64,000 bases of DNA, from assembly GCA_963706885.1 (NCBI GenBank), contig CAVPNX010000029.1:44860-108859 (forward strand). The letters run 5' to 3'. A program made the position numbers and the translations under genes. Of this stretch, positions 1-9,305 are shown in pieces (the first letter of the stretch is position 1; each line of letters starts with the position of its first letter). The notes beneath the pieces are model-generated. The model saw nothing but the letters and a program-made list of their open reading frames with translations. It was not told where the DNA came from and did not search any database. The DNA is from Prado023 sp963706885. GTDB taxonomy: Bacteria; Actinomycetota; Actinomycetes; S36-B12; CAIYMF01.

Positions 1-425
1 CCGACGTCCTCGGTGCCCCGCTGGCCATCATCCACAAGCGGCGTGACCCGGATGTCCCCAACCAGGTGAGGGTCCTGGAGGTCGTCGGCGAGGTCAAGGG
101 CCGGGTCTGTGTCGTCGTCGACGACATGATCGACACCGGTGGGACCATCGTGAAGGCGGCCGAGACCCTGCTCGAGCAGGGCGCGAAGGAGGTCGTGGTG
201 GCCGCGACGCACGGGATCCTGTCCGATCCCGCTGTCCAGCGGCTGGCGGACTCCCCGATCTCCGAGGTGGTCGTGACCGACACCCTGCCGATCAGCGTGG
301 AGCTGGACAAGCTCACGGTCCTGTCGATCGCACCGCTGCTGGCCACCGCCATCAAGGAGGTCTTCACCGACGGCTCGGTCACCCGCATGTTCGACCCGAC
401 CCCGAACGGGGATCCTGCGCACTGA
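1..425 (+). CDS. prs: Ribose-phosphate pyrophosphokinase, C-terminal part
   Basis: Makes PRPP from ribose 5-phosphate and ATP, feeding nucleotide, histidine and tryptophan synthesis in the cytoplasm. The reading frame is open from base 3, so the 5' part lies outside the window. The visible part contains the family's IHKRR segment and the PRPP-binding loop VVVDDMIDTGGT (about bases 111-147), followed by the usual AATHG segment and a short C-terminal tail. It is followed after about 185 bases by rplY, the order seen in mycobacteria. Identification is firm; only the left end is missing. Confidence 0.96.
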   Translation, partial: DVLGAPLAIIHKRRDPDVPNQVRVLEVVGEVKGRVCVVVDDMIDTGGTIVKAAETLLEQGAKEVVVAATHGILSDPAVQRLADSPISEVVVTDTLPISVELDKLTVLSIAPLLATAIKEVFTDGSVTRMFDPTPNGDPAH

Positions 426-611
426 GCCGCCAGCGCGGGCACCTGCGGACAGCGGAGTTTGGCCACGGCGTCCGGCCGGCGGTAGACTCATGGCCATTCC
501 TCGGCGAGGGCGCCCCGCAGCGTGTCACATTGCGGCTGCCGTGATCGACGTGGTGGCGGGTCCTCCCTCCAGCCGAAGGACCAGTGCCCCACGTCTCAAG
601 GAGTCCGTGTC

Positions 612-1184
612 GTGTCCGACACCCAGGTTCACATGTCCGCCGTCCCGCGCAGCGATTTCGGCAAGGGGGCGGCCCGCCGGCTGCGCCGCACCGGGATGGT
701 GCCCGCCGTCATCTACGGCCACGGGACCGATCCGGTCCACGTCGCCCTCGATGGCCACGACCTCGCCAAGGCACTGCGCCAGCCCCGGGTGGTGCTCGCC
801 CTCGACGTCGACGGCACCGACTACGTCTGCGCCCCCCGCGACGTCCAGCGTGACGTCGTCCGCCAGGTCCTCGAGCACGTCGACCTGGTCGTGATCGGCA
901 AGGCTGAGGCGCAGGCCCGCGCGGCCGCCGCCGAGGCCATCGCCAACGCCGAGGCCGCAGCCGAGGAGGCCGGCGTCGACGTCGCCACCGCCGTGGCGGC
1001 GATCGAGGCCGCCATCGAGGCCGGCGAGGACCCGCAGGCCGCGGCTGCTGCCGCGATCGAGCAGGCGGTCGCGGACCAGCACGCGCTCGAGGACGCCCAG
1101 GCTGAGGCTGCGGAGCACGAGGCGGAGGAGGCCCAGGCAGAGGCCGAGGATGCGGCTGCTGCCCCGGCTGACGAGAAGGACTGA
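612..1184 (+). CDS. rplY: 50S ribosomal protein L25/general stress protein Ctc
   Basis: Binds 5S rRNA in the large ribosomal subunit. The N-terminal 90 residues carry the L25 fold signature (KGAARRLRRTGMVPAVIYG, then a beta-rich stretch). The remaining half is an Ala/Glu/Asp-rich acidic tail, typical of the long actinobacterial Ctc form but here of very low complexity. The GTG at 612 is chosen because AAGGAG (598-603) sits 8 bases upstream; an ATG at 633 is the alternative. Product 190 residues. Seven bases separate it from pth, suggesting co-transcription. Confidence 0.93.
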   Translation: MSDTQVHMSAVPRSDFGKGAARRLRRTGMVPAVIYGHGTDPVHVALDGHDLAKALRQPRVVLALDVDGTDYVCAPRDVQRDVVRQVLEHVDLVVIGKAEAQARAAAAEAIANAEAAAEEAGVDVATAVAAIEAAIEAGEDPQAAAAAAIEQAVADQHALEDAQAEAAEHEAEEAQAEAEDAAAAPADEKD

Positions 1185-1191
1185 CCCCGGC

Positions 1192-1782
1192 TTGTCCGAC
1201 TCGCCGTGGTTGGTGGTCGGGCTGGGCAACCCCGGTCCGCAGTACGCCGGCACGCGGCACAACATCGGCGCGATGGCGGTGGAGTCGCTCGCCAGTTCCC
1301 TCTCGGGGGCCCTGTCGACGAACCGGCGCTGTCGCGCTGAGGTGTTCGAGGGCCGGCTCGGTCCGCTGGGCCACGGCGCCACCCGGGTCGTCCTGGCCCG
1401 CTCCCGCGGCTTCATGAACGAGTCCGGTGGCCCGGTCGCGTGCCTGATGGACTTCTTCAAGGTTCCGATCGAGCAGCTGGTCGTGCTGCACGACGAGCTC
1501 GACCTTCCCCTCGGGGCGCTGCGCATCAAGGCCGGTGGCGGCGACAACGGGCACAACGGGCTGCGCTCGATCCGCCGATCGCTGGACGGCGGCGAGTTCC
1601 ACCGGATCCGCCTGGGCATCGGTCGCCCGCCCGGTCGCCAGGACCCGGCGGAGTTCGTCCTGCGTCCCTTCACCAGCTCCGAGCGCACGGAGGTCGACCT
1701 GCTCCTCAGCGATGCGGTGGACGCCGTCGAGGTGCTGGTGCGTGAGGGCCTGGCCGCAGCGCAGAACCAGTTCAACCGCTGA
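1192..1782 (+). CDS. pth: Peptidyl-tRNA hydrolase
   Basis: Hydrolyses peptidyl-tRNA released during abortive translation, recycling tRNA. The sequence shows VVGLGNPGPQYAGTRHN near the N-terminus with the catalytic His, the central GFMNESGG segment, and the HDELDLPLG and GGDNGHNGLRSI motifs of the family. The TTG at 1192 fits the family length (196 residues) and follows the rplY stop by 7 bases; in-frame codons further upstream lie inside rplY. Partner of rplY in a translation operon. Function is firm; the start is moderately sure. Confidence 0.94.
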   Translation: MSDSPWLVVGLGNPGPQYAGTRHNIGAMAVESLASSLSGALSTNRRCRAEVFEGRLGPLGHGATRVVLARSRGFMNESGGPVACLMDFFKVPIEQLVVLHDELDLPLGALRIKAGGGDNGHNGLRSIRRSLDGGEFHRIRLGIGRPPGRQDPAEFVLRPFTSSERTEVDLLLSDAVDAVEVLVREGLAAAQNQFNR

Positions 1783-1898
1783 CCCCCACCCGCCCCACAC
1801 CCCGCCCCACGAGGGTGTGTCATGGATTCGGCCCACGTCGCGAACCGGATACATGACGCAACGAGCCGTGGGACGGCGCGCATGGGAGGATCCATCGC

Positions 1899-2687
1899 GT
1901 GCCCTCAGACGCCGCGTTCGCTGCCGAGATCGCCCACGAGGCGGGTCGCGCCCTGCTCGAGCTGCGTGCCGGCTTCGGCCCCATCGCAGACGACCTGCGC
2001 CGCCGCGAGCTGATGGACGCCGGCGATCGGCTGGCCCAGCAGATCCTGTCCGACCGGCTGACGGCGCAGCGGCCCGGGGACGCGGTGCTCTCGGAGGAGG
2101 CGACCGACTCCGAGGATCGGCTCAGCGCCGACCGGGTGTGGATCATCGACCCGCTCGACGGCACCGACGAGTACGGGCAGGGCCGCACCGACTTCGCGGT
2201 CCACGTGGCCCTCTGGCAGCGGACCGCAGGGACAGAGGGGGCGCTCACCGACGCGGTCGTGGACGTCCCCGCCCTCGGCGAGCTCTGGCGCACGGACGAG
2301 CCGCGGTGGGCCCGGTCGCTGCCCACCAACCGTCCGCTGCGCATCGTGGTCTCCCGGTCCCGGCCGCCCGCCGGGCTGAGCCGCCTGCTCGAGGACGTGT
2401 CGGGCGACCTGGCCGAGGCTGGGATCACCAGCAGGGGCATCGAGGCAGCCAACGTCGGGTCGGTGGGGGCCAAGCTCGGGGAGGTGATGGCCGGGCGCGC
2501 CGAGGCGTACCTGCATCCGGGGGGCCTGAACGAGTGGGACCTGGCCGCGCCGCACGCGTGTGCCCTGGCTGCCGGCATGGTCGCCCTCGGCCCCGAGCAG
2601 CCCTTCAACCGGATGCCCCCGAAGGCCGGCCCGGTCCTGATCTGCCACCCCGCCCTGGCCGATACGTTCACCGCCAACTGGCACTGA
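1899..2687 (+). CDS. Inositol monophosphatase-family phosphatase, CysQ-like 3'(2'),5'-bisphosphate nucleotidase
   Basis: A Mg-dependent phosphatase of the FIG superfamily. The metal-binding motifs are visible: SEEATD (second-metal Glu), then IIDPLDGTDEY (DPxDGT, about residues 83-93), and a C-terminal NEWDLAAPHA, which matches the CysQ version of the WDxAA motif. CysQ removes the 3'-phosphate of PAP made in sulfate assimilation; inositol-phosphate activity is possible, so no symbol is given. The GTG at 1899 follows GGAGGA (1885-1890). Product 262 residues. It lies alone between pth and mfd and is followed by the palindromic region at 2755-2824. Confidence 0.85.
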   Translation: MPSDAAFAAEIAHEAGRALLELRAGFGPIADDLRRRELMDAGDRLAQQILSDRLTAQRPGDAVLSEEATDSEDRLSADRVWIIDPLDGTDEYGQGRTDFAVHVALWQRTAGTEGALTDAVVDVPALGELWRTDEPRWARSLPTNRPLRIVVSRSRPPAGLSRLLEDVSGDLAEAGITSRGIEAANVGSVGAKLGEVMAGRAEAYLHPGGLNEWDLAAPHACALAAGMVALGPEQPFNRMPPKAGPVLICHPALADTFTANWH

Positions 2688-2754
2688 CCGCAACACGCCA
2701 GCGCTGCCCCCGCCCTCGCCCCGCCCCCGGCCCCGGCTTCCCTCCCGAGTTTCG

Positions 2755-2824
2755 GTTCCCCCTCCCTATGTGCGGTCTCCCTCCCCGAATCCGCGGAGGG
2801 AGAACGGCATTCGGGAGGGGGAAC
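2755..2824. repeat. Nested palindromes between the CysQ-like gene and mfd
   Basis: A perfect 12-bp inverted repeat (GTTCCCCCTCCC at 2755-2766, its complement at 2813-2824) encloses a second hairpin (9-bp stem, 2776-2784 with 2795-2803). A related CTTCCCTCCC unit lies just upstream. There is no T-run, so it may act as a U-less terminator, or be a dispersed palindromic repeat. The rest of the 230-base gap before mfd is C- then G-rich with nothing else recognisable. Confidence 0.6.
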
Positions 2825-2917
2825 ATCGCGGGAGCTGGTGCGGGCGCACGCGGGCGGGCGGGAGTGCGGGGCTGGGGGGCGGAGCCGGTCGCGGCGGGTG
2901 GGAGAATGGGGGTTCTC

Positions 2918-5900
2918 ATGGATCTCTCTGGACTTCTGGCTGGGCTGCTGCTGGACCCGGCCTTCGCCCGAGCTGCCCGGGCCGACGGCGCGCACGGCTC
3001 GGTGGTCACCCCCGACGCCGCGATCCCCTTCCTGGCCGCCGGGATGTCCCGCCACCGCCTCGTGCTGGCGGTCACGGCAACGACCCGGCAGGCCGAGGAT
3101 CTCGCGGCGGCCGCGAGCAGCCTGACCGGTTCAGCCCGCGTCGCCGTGCTGCCCGCGTGGGAGACCCTCCCGCACGAGCGGCTGAGCCCGAGCAGCGACA
3201 CCGTCGGCCGGCGACTGGCTGTCCTGCGCCGGCTGGCGCACCCGGACCCCGCTGACGACACGATCGGTCAGGTGGACCTCGTGGTCGCCCCGGTCCGCGC
3301 GCTGCTGCAGCCGATCGTGCGCGGGCTGGGTGACCTGCAGCCGGTTGTGGTGCGCCCCGGTGACCAGATCGCCCACGAGCAGCTCGCCGGGGCGTTGGTG
3401 GACATCGGCTATGCCCCGACCGACCTGGTGGAGAAGCGCGGGCAGTTCGCCATCCGAGGGGGGATCCTCGACGTGTTCCCGCCCACCGAGGAGCACCCCC
3501 TGCGCGTGGAGTTCTGGGGCGACGACGTCGAGGAGATCCGCTACTTCCGCGTGTCCGACCAGCGCTCGCTGGAGGTCGCGCGGCACGGGCTGTGGGCGCC
3601 GCCCTGCCGCGAGCTCCTGCTCACCCCGGCCGTGCGCGAGCGGGCAGCGGCGTTGGCCGAGCGCCATCCGCAGCTGGCCGAGATGTGCGCCAAGCTCGCT
3701 GAGGGGATCGCCGTCGAGGGGATGGAGGCACTCGCCCCGGTCCTGGCCGACGGCATGGAGACCCTCGTCGAGGCCATCGCACGCACGGGGACGGGCGGGA
3801 GCTCCCCACTGGTCCTGCTCTGCGACCCCGAGCTCGTGCGCACCAAGGCCCACGACCTCGTGGCCACGAGCAACGAGTTCCTGGCCGCCTCGTGGCACAA
3901 CGCCGCGGTCGGCAACGAGACCCCGATCGACCTCGGGGCCGCGACGTACCGGACCATCGAGGAGGTCCGGGAGGCGGCCGACCACCTGGGGGTCGCCTGG
4001 TGGACCGCCGGACCGTTCGGCCTGGCCGTCGCAGGGGACCTCACCGACCCCGACGCCCCCGACGCCCCCCACGTGATCGACGAGGACGCGATCGCCCTGC
4101 CGATCACGGCCACCCCCGCCTACCGCGGGGACGGCACGGCCCTGGTCACCGACATCCGCCGGGCGCTGGCCGCGGGCCGCCGCGTGGTGGCGGTCACCGC
4201 CGGAGTGGGTTCGGCGCAGCGGCTGGCCGAGCAGCTCGGTGCCGCCGACGTGGCCGCCCGGGTCGCCCCGGGGATCACCCGCTGGCCCCCGGCCCCCGGC
4301 GTGGTCACGGTCACGACCGGGCGCCTGGACCACGGCCTGGACGCCGCGGCCTGCGAGCTGCTCGTCATCACCGAGACCGACATCCGCGGGCAGAAGGGCT
4401 CCACCCGGGACATGGCCCGGATGCCCTCCCGCCGGCGCAACACCGTCGATCCGCTGCAGCTGGTTGCCGGGGACTTCGTCGTCCACGAGCAGCACGGGGT
4501 CGGGCGCTACGTGGAGATGACCCAGCGCACGGTCGGCGGCGCGACCCGTGAGTACCTGGTCCTGGAGTACGCCCCCAGCAAGCGCGGGCAGCCGCCGGAC
4601 CGGCTCTACGTCCCCACCGACCAGCTCGACCAGGTGACCCGCTACGTCGGTGGGGAGGCGCCCAGCGTGCACCGGCTCGGCGGTGCGGACTGGCAGCAGA
4701 CCAAGACCCGCGCGCGCAAGGCAGTGCGACAGATCGCCGGCGAGCTGGTCAAGCTGTACGCCGCGCGGCAGCAGGCCGTGGGGTACGCGTTCGGGCCCGA
4801 CAGCCCGTGGCAGCGCGAGCTCGAGGACGCCTTCGCCTACACCGAGACCCCCGACCAGGACTCGACGATCAACGAGGTCAAGGCCGACATGGAGCGGGCC
4901 ATCCCGATGGACCGCCTCGTCTGCGGGGACGTCGGCTACGGCAAGACCGAGATCGCCGTGCGCGCAGCGTTCAAGGCGGTGCAGGACGGCAAGCAGGTCG
5001 CCGTCCTCGTGCCGACCACCCTGCTGGTCCAGCAGCACTTCCAGACGTTCTCCGACCGGTACTCGGGCTTCCCGGTCAAGGTCGCGGCACTCTCGCGGTT
5101 CCAGACCGACAAGGAGGCCAGCACGATCCTCGACGGGTTGGCCGACGGCACGGTGGACGTGGTCATCGGCACGCACCGGCTGTTCAGCAGCCGGACCCGG
5201 TTCAAGGACCTCGGGCTGCTGATCGTCGACGAGGAGCAGCGCTTCGGCGTCGAGCACAAGGAGCACATCAAGGCCCTGCGCACCAACGTCGACGTGCTGA
5301 CGATGTCGGCCACGCCGATCCCGCGCACCCTGGAGATGGCGGTCACCGGGATCCGGGAGATGTCCACGATCCTCACCCCGCCCGAGGAGCGGCTGCCGAT
5401 CCTGACCTACGTGGGGGCCTACGAACCCAGGCAGATCTCGGCGGCGATCCGCCGGGAGCTGCTGCGCGACGGCCAGGTGTTCTTCGTGCACAACCGGGTG
5501 GAGTCCATCGAGCGGGTGGCCGCCAAGCTGCGCGACCTCGTCCCGGAGGCGCGGATCGCCACCGCGCACGGGCAGATGAACGAGCATGCCCTCGAGCAGA
5601 TCATCGTCGACTTCTGGGAGAAGCGCTTCGACGTGCTCGTCTCGACCACCATCGTGGAGTCGGGCCTGGACATCCCCAACGCCAACACGTTGATCGTCGA
5701 CCGCGCCGACACGTTCGGGCTCAGCCAGCTGCACCAGCTGCGCGGCCGGGTCGGCCGCGGCCGGGAACGTGCCTACGCCTACTTCCTCTACCCGCCGGAG
5801 AAGCCGCTGACGCAGACCGCGCACGACCGGCTGGCGACCATCGCGGCCCACACCGACCTCGGCGCGGGCATGGCGGTCGCGATGAAGGACCTCGAGATCC

Positions 5901-6496
5901 GCGGGGCGGGCAACATGCTCGGCGGCGAGCAGTCCGGCCACATCGCCGACGTCGGCTTCGACCTCTACATCCGGCTCGTGGGGGAGGCCCTGGCCGAGTA
6001 CCGCGGCGACGCCGGCGCCGAGCTCCTCGAGGTGAAGGTGGAGCTCCCCGTGGACGCGCACATCCCGCACTCGTACGTAGCCGGGGAACGGCTGCGCCTC
6101 GAGGCCTACAAGCGGATCGCGGCGGCAGGCGACGAGCCAGGCATCGCCGAGGTCGAGGCCGAGCTGCGCGACCGCTATGGGCCCCTGCCCGAACCCGTGG
6201 CGCGGCTCATGGACGTCGCGCGGCTGCGGGTGCTGGCCCGCTCGGCCGGCGTGGGCGAGATCGTGCTGGCCGGCACCTACGTCCGGTTCGGTGGGGTCGA
6301 CCTCCCCGAGTCCCGGCGGCTGCGGCTGGTGCGGCTGTACCCGGGGACGCAGATCAAGCCGGTCACCCGGACGATCCTGGTGCCCCGCCCCAAGCCGTCG
6401 ACCGTGGGCGCTGCACCCGTGATCGACGCCGCCCTCGTAGCATGGGCCCGTGAGGTGATCGGCTCGGTCATCCTCGAACCGATCGGAGGCACGTGA
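2918..6496 (+). CDS. mfd: Transcription-repair coupling factor Mfd
   Basis: Displaces RNA polymerase stalled at DNA lesions and recruits UvrA. 1192 residues, the normal length. An N-terminal UvrB-like module (RGGILDVFPPTEEHPLRVEFW at about residues 180-200) is followed by the RNA-polymerase-interacting domain (DFVVHEQHGVGRY, about 518-530) and the RecG-like translocase: Walker A GDVGYGKTE near 668, DEEQRFGVEHKE near 771, then the helicase C-domain with HGQMNEHALE and SGLDIPNANT, and a C-terminal TRCF domain. The frame is open far upstream, but the ATG at 2918 gives the usual N-terminus. The stop overlaps the next ATG by one base. Confidence 0.96.
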   Translation: MDLSGLLAGLLLDPAFARAARADGAHGSVVTPDAAIPFLAAGMSRHRLVLAVTATTRQAEDLAAAASSLTGSARVAVLPAWETLPHERLSPSSDTVGRRLAVLRRLAHPDPADDTIGQVDLVVAPVRALLQPIVRGLGDLQPVVVRPGDQIAHEQLAGALVDIGYAPTDLVEKRGQFAIRGGILDVFPPTEEHPLRVEFWGDDVEEIRYFRVSDQRSLEVARHGLWAPPCRELLLTPAVRERAAALAERHPQLAEMCAKLAEGIAVEGMEALAPVLADGMETLVEAIARTGTGGSSPLVLLCDPELVRTKAHDLVATSNEFLAASWHNAAVGNETPIDLGAATYRTIEEVREAADHLGVAWWTAGPFGLAVAGDLTDPDAPDAPHVIDEDAIALPITATPAYRGDGTALVTDIRRALAAGRRVVAVTAGVGSAQRLAEQLGAADVAARVAPGITRWPPAPGVVTVTTGRLDHGLDAAACELLVITETDIRGQKGSTRDMARMPSRRRNTVDPLQLVAGDFVVHEQHGVGRYVEMTQRTVGGATREYLVLEYAPSKRGQPPDRLYVPTDQLDQVTRYVGGEAPSVHRLGGADWQQTKTRARKAVRQIAGELVKLYAARQQAVGYAFGPDSPWQRELEDAFAYTETPDQDSTINEVKADMERAIPMDRLVCGDVGYGKTEIAVRAAFKAVQDGKQVAVLVPTTLLVQQHFQTFSDRYSGFPVKVAALSRFQTDKEASTILDGLADGTVDVVIGTHRLFSSRTRFKDLGLLIVDEEQRFGVEHKEHIKALRTNVDVLTMSATPIPRTLEMAVTGIREMSTILTPPEERLPILTYVGAYEPRQISAAIRRELLRDGQVFFVHNRVESIERVAAKLRDLVPEARIATAHGQMNEHALEQIIVDFWEKRFDVLVSTTIVESGLDIPNANTLIVDRADTFGLSQLHQLRGRVGRGRERAYAYFLYPPEKPLTQTAHDRLATIAAHTDLGAGMAVAMKDLEIRGAGNMLGGEQSGHIADVGFDLYIRLVGEALAEYRGDAGAELLEVKVELPVDAHIPHSYVAGERLRLEAYKRIAAAGDEPGIAEVEAELRDRYGPLPEPVARLMDVARLRVLARSAGVGEIVLAGTYVRFGGVDLPESRRLRLVRLYPGTQIKPVTRTILVPRPKPSTVGAAPVIDAALVAWAREVIGSVILEPIGGT

Positions 6497-7116
6497 TGCG
6501 TAGGACCGCCATCGCCCTGAGCTGTGGCGTGCTGGTGCTCGCCGGCTGCACCACGGACAACTCCCGCCAGCCCGTGACGGTCGGTGCCGGCCAGGCAGCG
6601 GTGTCCCAGGACTTCCGCGTCTCCCAGGCCGAGGTGGACGACGGTGTCTCGAAGGTCCTGACCGCGCAGGGCCAACCCCCGGGTGAGCCGCCGGCCGGAC
6701 TTGCCACCAGCACCACCCAGCGCATCCTGCTCAACCGGCTGGTCGAGAGCTACGCCGAGGATCAGGGCATCGAGCTGACCCGGACCCAGGTCCAGGAGGG
6801 CTTGGAGCAGCTGGCCGCCGAGAACGGGGGCGAGGAGGCGCTCGCCGACCTCGCGGCGCAGTCCGGCATCCCGCCCGAGGAGCTCGAGGCCACCATCCGG
6901 ACCAACCTGCTCGTGACCGCGATCGGGCTGAAGCTCGGCTCGACGCCCGACGCCGCGGCGCAGCTCGAGGCGACCCGGGTGGCGCTGGCGGAGTACTCCG
7001 AGGCCATCGACGTCCAGGTGGCGCCCCGGTACGGGACCTGGGATGACGCCCAGCTGCAGATCGTCCCCGGCTCCTCGGTGACCATCCCGGACGCCGGGGA
7101 GCAGGCCACGTCCTAG
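6496..7116 (+). CDS. Lipoprotein with SurA-N-like domain
   Basis: Predicted secreted lipoprotein, 206 residues. The N-terminus has a signal peptide ending in the lipobox VLAGC (Cys about residue 18). The mature part resembles the SurA/peptidylprolyl-isomerase N-terminal domain: an initial helix (VSQAEVDDGVSKVL), the ILLNRLVESYAEDQGIELT segment, and helical repeats. No parvulin domain follows, so it is probably a chaperone-like protein outside the membrane. The ATG at 6496 overlaps the mfd stop (TGATG) and has CGGAGG at 6484-6489. The mfd-lipoprotein-mazG-eno order is like that around lpqU in mycobacteria. Confidence 0.82.
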   Translation: MRRTAIALSCGVLVLAGCTTDNSRQPVTVGAGQAAVSQDFRVSQAEVDDGVSKVLTAQGQPPGEPPAGLATSTTQRILLNRLVESYAEDQGIELTRTQVQEGLEQLAAENGGEEALADLAAQSGIPPEELEATIRTNLLVTAIGLKLGSTPDAAAQLEATRVALAEYSEAIDVQVAPRYGTWDDAQLQIVPGSSVTIPDAGEQATS

Positions 7117-7858
7117 ATGGGCCAGCCCACGCACGGCCCCGGCCCGCGTCCGGTCCCGGCCCCCAGCGGCGAGCCGCTCCTGGAGCTCATCGCCGTCATG
7201 GATCGGCTGCGCTCCCCGGGAGGGTGCCCGTGGGACGCCGAGCAGACCCACCAGTCCCTGGTCTCCTACCTGACCGAGGAGGCCCACGAGGCTGTGGAGG
7301 CGATCGAGACCGGGGATCGCGCGGCGATGCGCGAGGAGCTCGGCGACGTCCTGCTGCAGGTCATGTTCCACTCCCGGATCGCCCAGGAGGACGAGGCGGA
7401 CCCGTGGTCGATCGACGACGTGGCGGCCGGCATCGCGGCCAAGCTGGTGGCCCGGCACCCACACGTGTTCGGCGATGAGACCGCTGACTCCGCCGCCCAC
7501 GTCGAATCGGTGTGGCTGGCCCGCAAGACCGCCGAGAAGTCGCGCGACTCGGTCCTCGACGGGATCCCCGCCGGGCTGCCGGCGCTGCTCCTCGCGGCCA
7601 AGATGCACTACCGGGTGACCCATGGCGGGGTGCAGGTGGACCCGGTGGACGCCGCGCACGCGGGAGCGTGCGACCCACCTGCTCGACGAGGTGGGGCCCG
7701 ACGGCACCGGCGACCTGCTCCTCGCCCTGGCCACCGGGGCCCTCGACCGCGGCGTTGACCCCGAGTCGGCACTCAGGGGCGCGTTGCGTGGGTACGCCGA
7801 GCGCGTTCGCGCCGCCGAGCCGGACCCGGACCGCGGTCCGCAGGTGAACGCTGGGTGA
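7117..7858 (+). CDS. mazG: Nucleoside triphosphate pyrophosphohydrolase MazG (frameshifted in this sequence)
   Basis: Hydrolyses (d)NTPs to monophosphates and pyrophosphate, including aberrant nucleotides. Metal-binding motifs EEAHEAVEAI (ExxE) and EELGDVLLQVMFH (ExxD) are intact. The frame breaks at the GGG run 7662-7664: removing one G restores DAAHAERATHLLDEVG and a normal C-terminus ending at 7858, giving 246 residues. As written, the ORF runs on to 7758 in nonsense. This single-base break in a conserved gene is more likely a sequence error than decay. The ATG directly abuts the preceding stop. Confidence 0.88.
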
Positions 7859-7975
7859 GGGTCCGGTGCGCGCCCGTCCCCAACAGGAGCCGGGGTGCGG
7901 GAGTCGGTACTGTGGCGGGCAGTGCGAGCGCCAGTGGCGTGCGCCGCCTGTCCACCAACCTGATGGGAGCATCCT

Positions 7976-9286
7976 GTGGCAAGTATCGATGTCGTTATCG
8001 CGCGTGAGATCCTGGATTCACGCGGCAACCCGACCATTGAGGTTGAAGTGGCCCTCGAGGACGGGGCAACGGGGCGCGCAGGTGTCCCGTCGGGTGCATC
8101 GACCGGCGCGTTCGAGGCCTACGAACTCCGGGACAACGACAAGGGACGCTACCTGGGCAAGGGCGTCACCAAGGCCGTGGCCAACGTCGAGGATGAGATC
8201 GCCCCGGCGATCCTGGGCTTCGACGCCTCCGAGCAGCGCCTCATCGACCAGACCATGATCGACCTCGACGGCACCGCCAACAAGGAGCGCCTCGGCGCCA
8301 ACGCCATCCTGGGCGTCTCCCTGGCCGTGGCCAAGGCCGCTGCCGAGTCCGCCGGCCTGCCGCTGTTCCGCTACCTCGGTGGCCCGAACGCCTACCTGCT
8401 GCCCGTGCCGATGATGAACATCATCAACGGTGGCTCGCACGCCGACTCCGACGTCGACATGCAGGAGTTCATGATCGCCCCGATCGGCGCCGAGACGTTC
8501 GCCGAGGCGCTGCGCAAGGGCGCCGAGGTGTACCACGCGCTCAAGGGCGTGCTGAAGTCCAAGGGCTACGCGACCGGCCTGGGCGACGAGGGCGGCTTCG
8601 CCCCGAACCTGCCCAGCAACCGCGCGGCGCTCGAGCTGATCGTCGAGGCGATCGAGAAGGCCGGGTTCAAGCCCGGCACCGACATCGCCCTGGCCATGGA
8701 CGTCGCAGCCCAGGAGTTCTACGGCCGGGCGCTCAAGGGCTCCGGCGAGGTCAAGCCCAACGAGTACTTCGTCGAGGGCGTGGCCAAGAGCACCGACCAG
8801 ATGATCGAGTACTACAAGGGCCTGGTCAGCGACTTCCCGATCGTCTCGATCGAGGACCCCCTCGGCGAGGACGAGTGGGCCGACTGGACGGCCATCACCG
8901 CCGAGCTCGGCTCCAAGGTGCAGATCGTCGGTGATGACCACTACGTCACCAACACGAGCCGCATCAACCGGGGCATCGCGGAGAAGTCCGCCAATGCGCT
9001 GCTGGTCAAGGTCAACCAGATCGGTTCGCTGACCGAGACCGCTGAGGCCGTCGAGGCCGCCCACCGGGCCGGCTTCAAGACGATGATGAGCCACCGCTCG
9101 GGCGAGACCGAGGACTCGACGATCGCCGACCTGGCCGTGGCGTTCAACTGCGGGCAGATCAAGTCCGGTGCGCCGGCCCGTTCGGACCGCGTCGCGAAGT
9201 ACAACCAGCTGCTGCGCATCGAGGACGAGCTCGACGACGCGGCACGCTACGCAGGCGCCTCGGCGTTCCCGAGGTTCTCCGCCTGA
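7976..9286 (+). CDS. eno: Enolase (phosphopyruvate hydratase)
   Basis: Glycolytic interconversion of 2-phosphoglycerate and phosphoenolpyruvate; also a degradosome and surface protein in many bacteria. 436 residues. Visible signatures: REILDSRGNPTIEVEV, the mobile loop GVPSGASTGAFEAYE, GDEGGFAPN, the metal ligands in SIEDPLGEDEW and VGDDHYVTN, KVNQIGSLTE with the catalytic Lys, and the family signature MMSHRSGETEDSTIADLAV. The GTG at 7976 matches the family N-terminus. The 117-base gap before it is the only likely place for its promoter. Confidence 0.98.
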   Translation: MASIDVVIAREILDSRGNPTIEVEVALEDGATGRAGVPSGASTGAFEAYELRDNDKGRYLGKGVTKAVANVEDEIAPAILGFDASEQRLIDQTMIDLDGTANKERLGANAILGVSLAVAKAAAESAGLPLFRYLGGPNAYLLPVPMMNIINGGSHADSDVDMQEFMIAPIGAETFAEALRKGAEVYHALKGVLKSKGYATGLGDEGGFAPNLPSNRAALELIVEAIEKAGFKPGTDIALAMDVAAQEFYGRALKGSGEVKPNEYFVEGVAKSTDQMIEYYKGLVSDFPIVSIEDPLGEDEWADWTAITAELGSKVQIVGDDHYVTNTSRINRGIAEKSANALLVKVNQIGSLTETAEAVEAAHRAGFKTMMSHRSGETEDSTIADLAVAFNCGQIKSGAPARSDRVAKYNQLLRIEDELDDAARYAGASAFPRFSA

Positions 9287-9305
9287 CCGTGGGAGGATGG
9301 GCGGC

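Noticed and set aside
525..1895. 456-codon minus-strand frame opposite rplY and pth
   Set aside because: Shadow; both plus-strand genes are firmly identified and have ribosome sites.
3131..6070. 979-codon open frame on the minus strand opposite mfd
   Set aside because: It is the GC-rich mirror of mfd codons; composition is low-complexity (His/Asp/Gly/Arg) and no family is seen.
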